From UBA1822 sp963615055 (GTDB taxonomy: Bacteria > Bacillota > Negativicutes > Veillonellales > Dialisteraceae), in NCBI GenBank assembly GCA_963615055.1, contig CAVEFO010000053.1, forward strand, positions 1 to 8,506: a stretch of 8,506 nt of DNA. The letters are read 5' to 3'. The notes under the pieces were generated by a model. The model saw only the letters and a list, made by a program, of their open reading frames with translations, was not told where the DNA came from and ran no database searches. Position numbers and translations under genes: made by a program. Position 1 is the first letter of the stretch, and each line of letters opens with the position of its first letter. Positions 6,737 to 8,506 of the stretch are shown one piece after another.

Positions 6737-7094
6737 ATTTGGAATGCAAGGGTTAAAAAAGGCTTGAAAAGGCTTGAAAAGGCTTGAAAAGGCTTGAAAA
6801 GGCTTGATGGGAGTGTTTTTGTGCTTTTGCAAATTTTCCGATTTTTGACTTTGGGTGAATGGCTTGAAATGGCTTGCTGTCTGAGATTCTTTCTCTTTCA
6901 ATCTTTCTCATGCTTGCTTTTGGGCGGCCGGCTTGATAAGGCTTGCTATCCGATAAATGCTTGAGCTTGAAGGTAATGAGCGTTTTTTTAAAGCTCTTTC
7001 AAGCCTTACTCACACGGCTAAGCACGCGAATGAAAGAAAAAGAAACACACCGCAATCATCAAGCTTTTTCAAGCTTTCATCTCCCTGTGACGGA
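6737..7094. other. Repeat-dominated convergent intergenic region
   Basis: This gap between hemW (ends 6687) and the MFS gene (ends 7133) contains no convincing gene. It is built from GGCTTG-type motifs. Besides the decamer array there is a direct repeat of about 37 bases (6850-6886 and 6919-6955, 69 bases apart), sharing TTTGGG, GGCTTGA and GGCTTGCT. There is also an inverted near-copy at 7059-7077, whose reverse complement reads AGCTTGAAAAAGCTTGATG and resembles 6791-6810. A small stem (GCTTGAA 6965-6971 with TTCAAGC 6998-7004) and TGTGACGGACGG (7086-7097) complete the picture. Confidence 0.7.
6757..6807 (+). repeat. Tandem repeat of the 10-mer GGCTTGAAAA (about five units)
   Basis: GGCTTGAAAA occurs four times exactly (6761, 6771, 6781, 6791), followed by GGCTTGATGG at 6801; AAAA precedes the first unit. 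The array lies in the convergent gap downstream of hemW. Related pairs occur at 6861/6871 and 6930/6940. The units are ten bases apart, so they lie on about the same face of the helix. No gene or known iteron-replicon sits beside them. Confidence 0.9.
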
Positions 7095-7132
7095 CGGATA
7101 ACGGATAACGGATAACGGATAACGGAAAACGG
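7095..7132 (+). repeat. Tandem heptad array (CGGATAA, five units)
   Basis: CGGATAA occurs four times exactly at 7095, 7102, 7109 and 7116, then CGGAAAA at 7123 and a partial CGG at 7130. The array ends directly against the stop codon of the MFS gene (7133-7135). It is preceded by TGTGACGGACGG (7086-7097), which also precedes the right arm of the lepA leader repeat. It is seen directly in the sequence; the function is unknown. Confidence 0.9.
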
Positions 7133-8290
7133 TCATTTCCTCCACCAAGCATAATATGCCAGCCCCGTGAGGGCCGCGCCGAGGCAGAAGGTCGCGTACA
7201 TCGCGGGGTATCCCCATGTGTCGGCGGCGATGCCGAGGAAGGCGGACGCCAGACCCACGCTGATATCCAGCGACCAGAAATAGGTGGATGTCGCCACGCC
7301 GGCGCGGGAGGTGGGGGCGCTTTGGACGGCGATGGTTTGAAAGGCGGGAGCAAGCGCGCCGAATCCGAGGCCCAAGACCGCACCGGAGAGAAGCAGCGTG
7401 AAGTTTTCTGCCGCCATCGCAAAGAGGACGAAGCCGCAGGAGAAGAGGAGGAAACCGGGATAGACGATGGCGTCCGGGCCGTGGTGATCGAAAAGATAGC
7501 CGATGAAGGGGCGGCTCACGACGATGACGGCGGCAAAAACGAGGAAGAAGAGGCTCGTCGCCGACGAAATGCCGAGGCTTCGCGTGTACATGGGAATGAA
7601 AGTCAGTACGCCGCCGTAAGCGAAGAAGACGAGCCCGCCTAAAATGACGGCGGGGAGCGCTTTTTTCTCAAAGAAATCGGAGAGATGAAATCCTTTTTTC
7701 GGCTTTCCGGACGGTAAGACGACGGCAGCGGGCAGACGTTTCCCGTTTCCGGAAACAAGCGCGCAGGCGGCCAAGACGGAAAGAAACGTGAAGAGGACGG
7801 AGGCGCCGAAGTGTTCGATGATGAGAAGCCCCACGAGCGGACCGATGACCATCGCCATATTTCCGGAAACGGCGAAGTAGCCGATGCCCTCGCCCTTGCG
7901 TTTGACGGGGAGGACGAGCGCCGCCATCGTCGCCGAAGCCGTCGTGCCGAGCGCGAAAAGGATGCCGTGGATGAGTCGCATGCCCCAGACGAGATGGAGT
8001 GTGTCGGCCAGATGAAAGGCGGCCATGAGGAGGAAAAAGAGAACGGAAACGACGAAGAGGAGCCGCTGCTTGTGCAGGCTGTCGATGATCCGCCCGGCGA
8101 GCGGACGCGCCGTGACAGTCCCAATCTGGAAACAGGTCATCGCCATCCCGGCTTCCCAATGTCCCAGCCCCAAGTCGTCCATGATGTAGACGGGGAGAGC
8201 GGCGATCATAATGTATTGGGACATGAAATAAAAGAAATTCGTGAGCCCCATGCCGATAAATTCACGGGTCCAAAGAACGTTCTCTTTCAA
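7133..8290 (-). CDS. Major facilitator superfamily (MFS) permease, exporter-like
   Basis: The 385-residue protein has about 12 hydrophobic helices in two halves joined by a cytoplasmic loop near 181-208. A motif-A-like loop GRIIDSLHKQR lies between helices 2 and 3 (66-76), with a matching RPFIGYLFDHHG loop between 8 and 9 (260-271). RLIHG (105-109) resembles motif B, and GPLVG (150-154) resembles the helix-5 motif C of antiporter-type exporters. This suggests a proton-driven exporter (YfcJ/YwoG-like); the substrate is unknown. The start is TTG at 8290, supported by GAAAGAAGG (8306-8298) 7 bases upstream, with no in-frame ATG before residue 14. The gene is convergent with hemW and has its own promoter. 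No clear terminator is seen at its 3' end, only the heptad array. Confidence 0.9.
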   Translation of the reverse strand: MKENVLWTREFIGMGLTNFFYFMSQYIMIAALPVYIMDDLGLGHWEAGMAMTCFQIGTVTARPLAGRIIDSLHKQRLLFVVSVLFFLLMAAFHLADTLHLVWGMRLIHGILFALGTTASATMAALVLPVKRKGEGIGYFAVSGNMAMVIGPLVGLLIIEHFGASVLFTFLSVLAACALVSGNGKRLPAAVVLPSGKPKKGFHLSDFFEKKALPAVILGGLVFFAYGGVLTFIPMYTRSLGISSATSLFFLVFAAVIVVSRPFIGYLFDHHGPDAIVYPGFLLFSCGFVLFAMAAENFTLLLSGAVLGLGFGALAPAFQTIAVQSAPTSRAGVATSTYFWSLDISVGLASAFLGIAADTWGYPAMYATFCLGAALTGLAYYAWWRK

Positions 8291-8322
8291 CGCAAAGCCT
8301 TCTTTCTGAAAATGATTTTTGT

Positions 8323-8331
8323 ATTATAGCA
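8323..8331 (-). promoter_or_regulatory. Extended -10 promoter of the MFS gene
   Basis: The minus-strand TGCTATAAT (8331-8323) is a perfect extended -10. Transcription would begin near 8316, just upstream of the GAAAGAAGG ribosome binding site. The -35 position (about 8346-8351) falls inside the first copy of the direct repeat at 8345 and is not a recognisable -35. Confidence 0.65.
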
Positions 8332-8344
8332 CGTTTGGGAGAGG

Positions 8345-8450
8345 GATAGAAATGAGGAGCCGGGCTTGCGGGGTTCTTGTATTTTGTGGCATTTGAGGAA
8401 AAAACTTGCTGCAGATAGAAATGAGGGGCCGGGCTTGCGGGGTTTTTATT
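8345..8450. repeat. Direct repeat of a GC-rich unit of about 37 bases, two copies
   Basis: Copies start at 8345 and 8414, exactly 69 bases apart. Both read GATAGAAATGAGG, then a variable base, then GCCGGGCTTGCGGGGTT, then a T-rich stretch. The first 31 positions differ only at the variable base; similarity fades beyond position 37. No coding reading is convincing. It may be an intergenic repeat family of this genome. The first copy occupies the -35 region of the MFS promoter. Confidence 0.85.
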
Positions 8451-8467
8451 TTTGGTAGGTTGTAAAA

Positions 8468-8506
8468 TGAAATTGAACACCTGAGAAAAAAGTAGACCCA
8501 TAACGG
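8468..8506 (+). mobile_element. Possible left end of an IS3-family element
   Basis: From 8468 the sequence reads TGAAATTGAACACC, then A-rich DNA and AGTAGACCC. TG at the tip, a C-rich block, a short A run and a GT(T)AGAC-like block are the layout of many IS3-type ends, and it loosely resembles the complement of bases 26-55. The window ends before any transposase gene. This is a weak inference from a short stretch. Confidence 0.22.

Noticed and set aside
6632..6901. An 89-codon minus-strand frame with KPFQAF repeats
   Set aside because: The repeats are only the translation of the GGCTTGAAAA array, and it crosses the hemW terminator.
6757..7132. CRISPR array or plasmid-type iteron origin
   Set aside because: Units are 7-10 bases with no unique spacers, and no cas, rep or dnaA gene is present.
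8262..8501. A 79-codon minus-strand frame with a repeated KNPASPAPHFY
   Set aside because: The repeat is just the DNA duplication at 8345/8414, and the frame overlaps the MFS promoter and start.

Overview
This window is ordinary bacterial chromosome with six protein genes, one tRNA gene and unusually repeat-rich intergenic DNA. The lepA-hemW pair, the strong AGGAGG-type ribosome binding sites, the DUF1858 protein and the M48 protease with a signal peptide suggest a Bacillota-type anaerobe. A member of the Negativicutes (Veillonella, Dialister, Megasphaera or Selenomonas relatives) would fit, but nothing here proves the lineage.

Left part (1-1368, minus strand): the first 55 bases form a near-perfect hairpin that resembles the end of an IS3-family element. 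A tRNA-Val(GAC) follows with its own terminator. Its complete promoter reaches into the last codons of the next gene, a secreted or periplasmic M48 zinc metalloprotease. Middle part (1402-3595): a divergent promoter region separates the protease from a plus-strand gene for a DUF1858-type protein (CxxC redox domain plus a second, cysteine-altered copy). After a 250-base gap holding a palindromic element comes an EamA/DMT-type membrane transporter.

Right part (3593-6736): an extended -10 promoter, then a leader carrying an inverted repeat that ends in a T run, precedes lepA (elongation factor 4). lepA overlaps hemW (heme chaperone, radical SAM) by 8 bases, and a strong UUCG-loop terminator closes this two-gene operon. 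The 445-base convergent gap that follows is full of GGCTTGAAAA-type and CGGATAA-type tandem repeats. The last gene, on the minus strand, encodes a 12-TM MFS exporter-like permease with a TTG start. Beyond its promoter lie a duplicated GC-rich repeat and a possible second IS end.

I see no defence system, CRISPR array, secretion locus or biosynthetic cluster. The most unusual material is the set of short intergenic repeat families, the tRNA promoter embedded in a coding gene, the possible lepA attenuator, and the uncharacterised N-terminal half of the DUF1858 protein. Five promoters share a TGn-extended -10, mostly without a recognisable -35.
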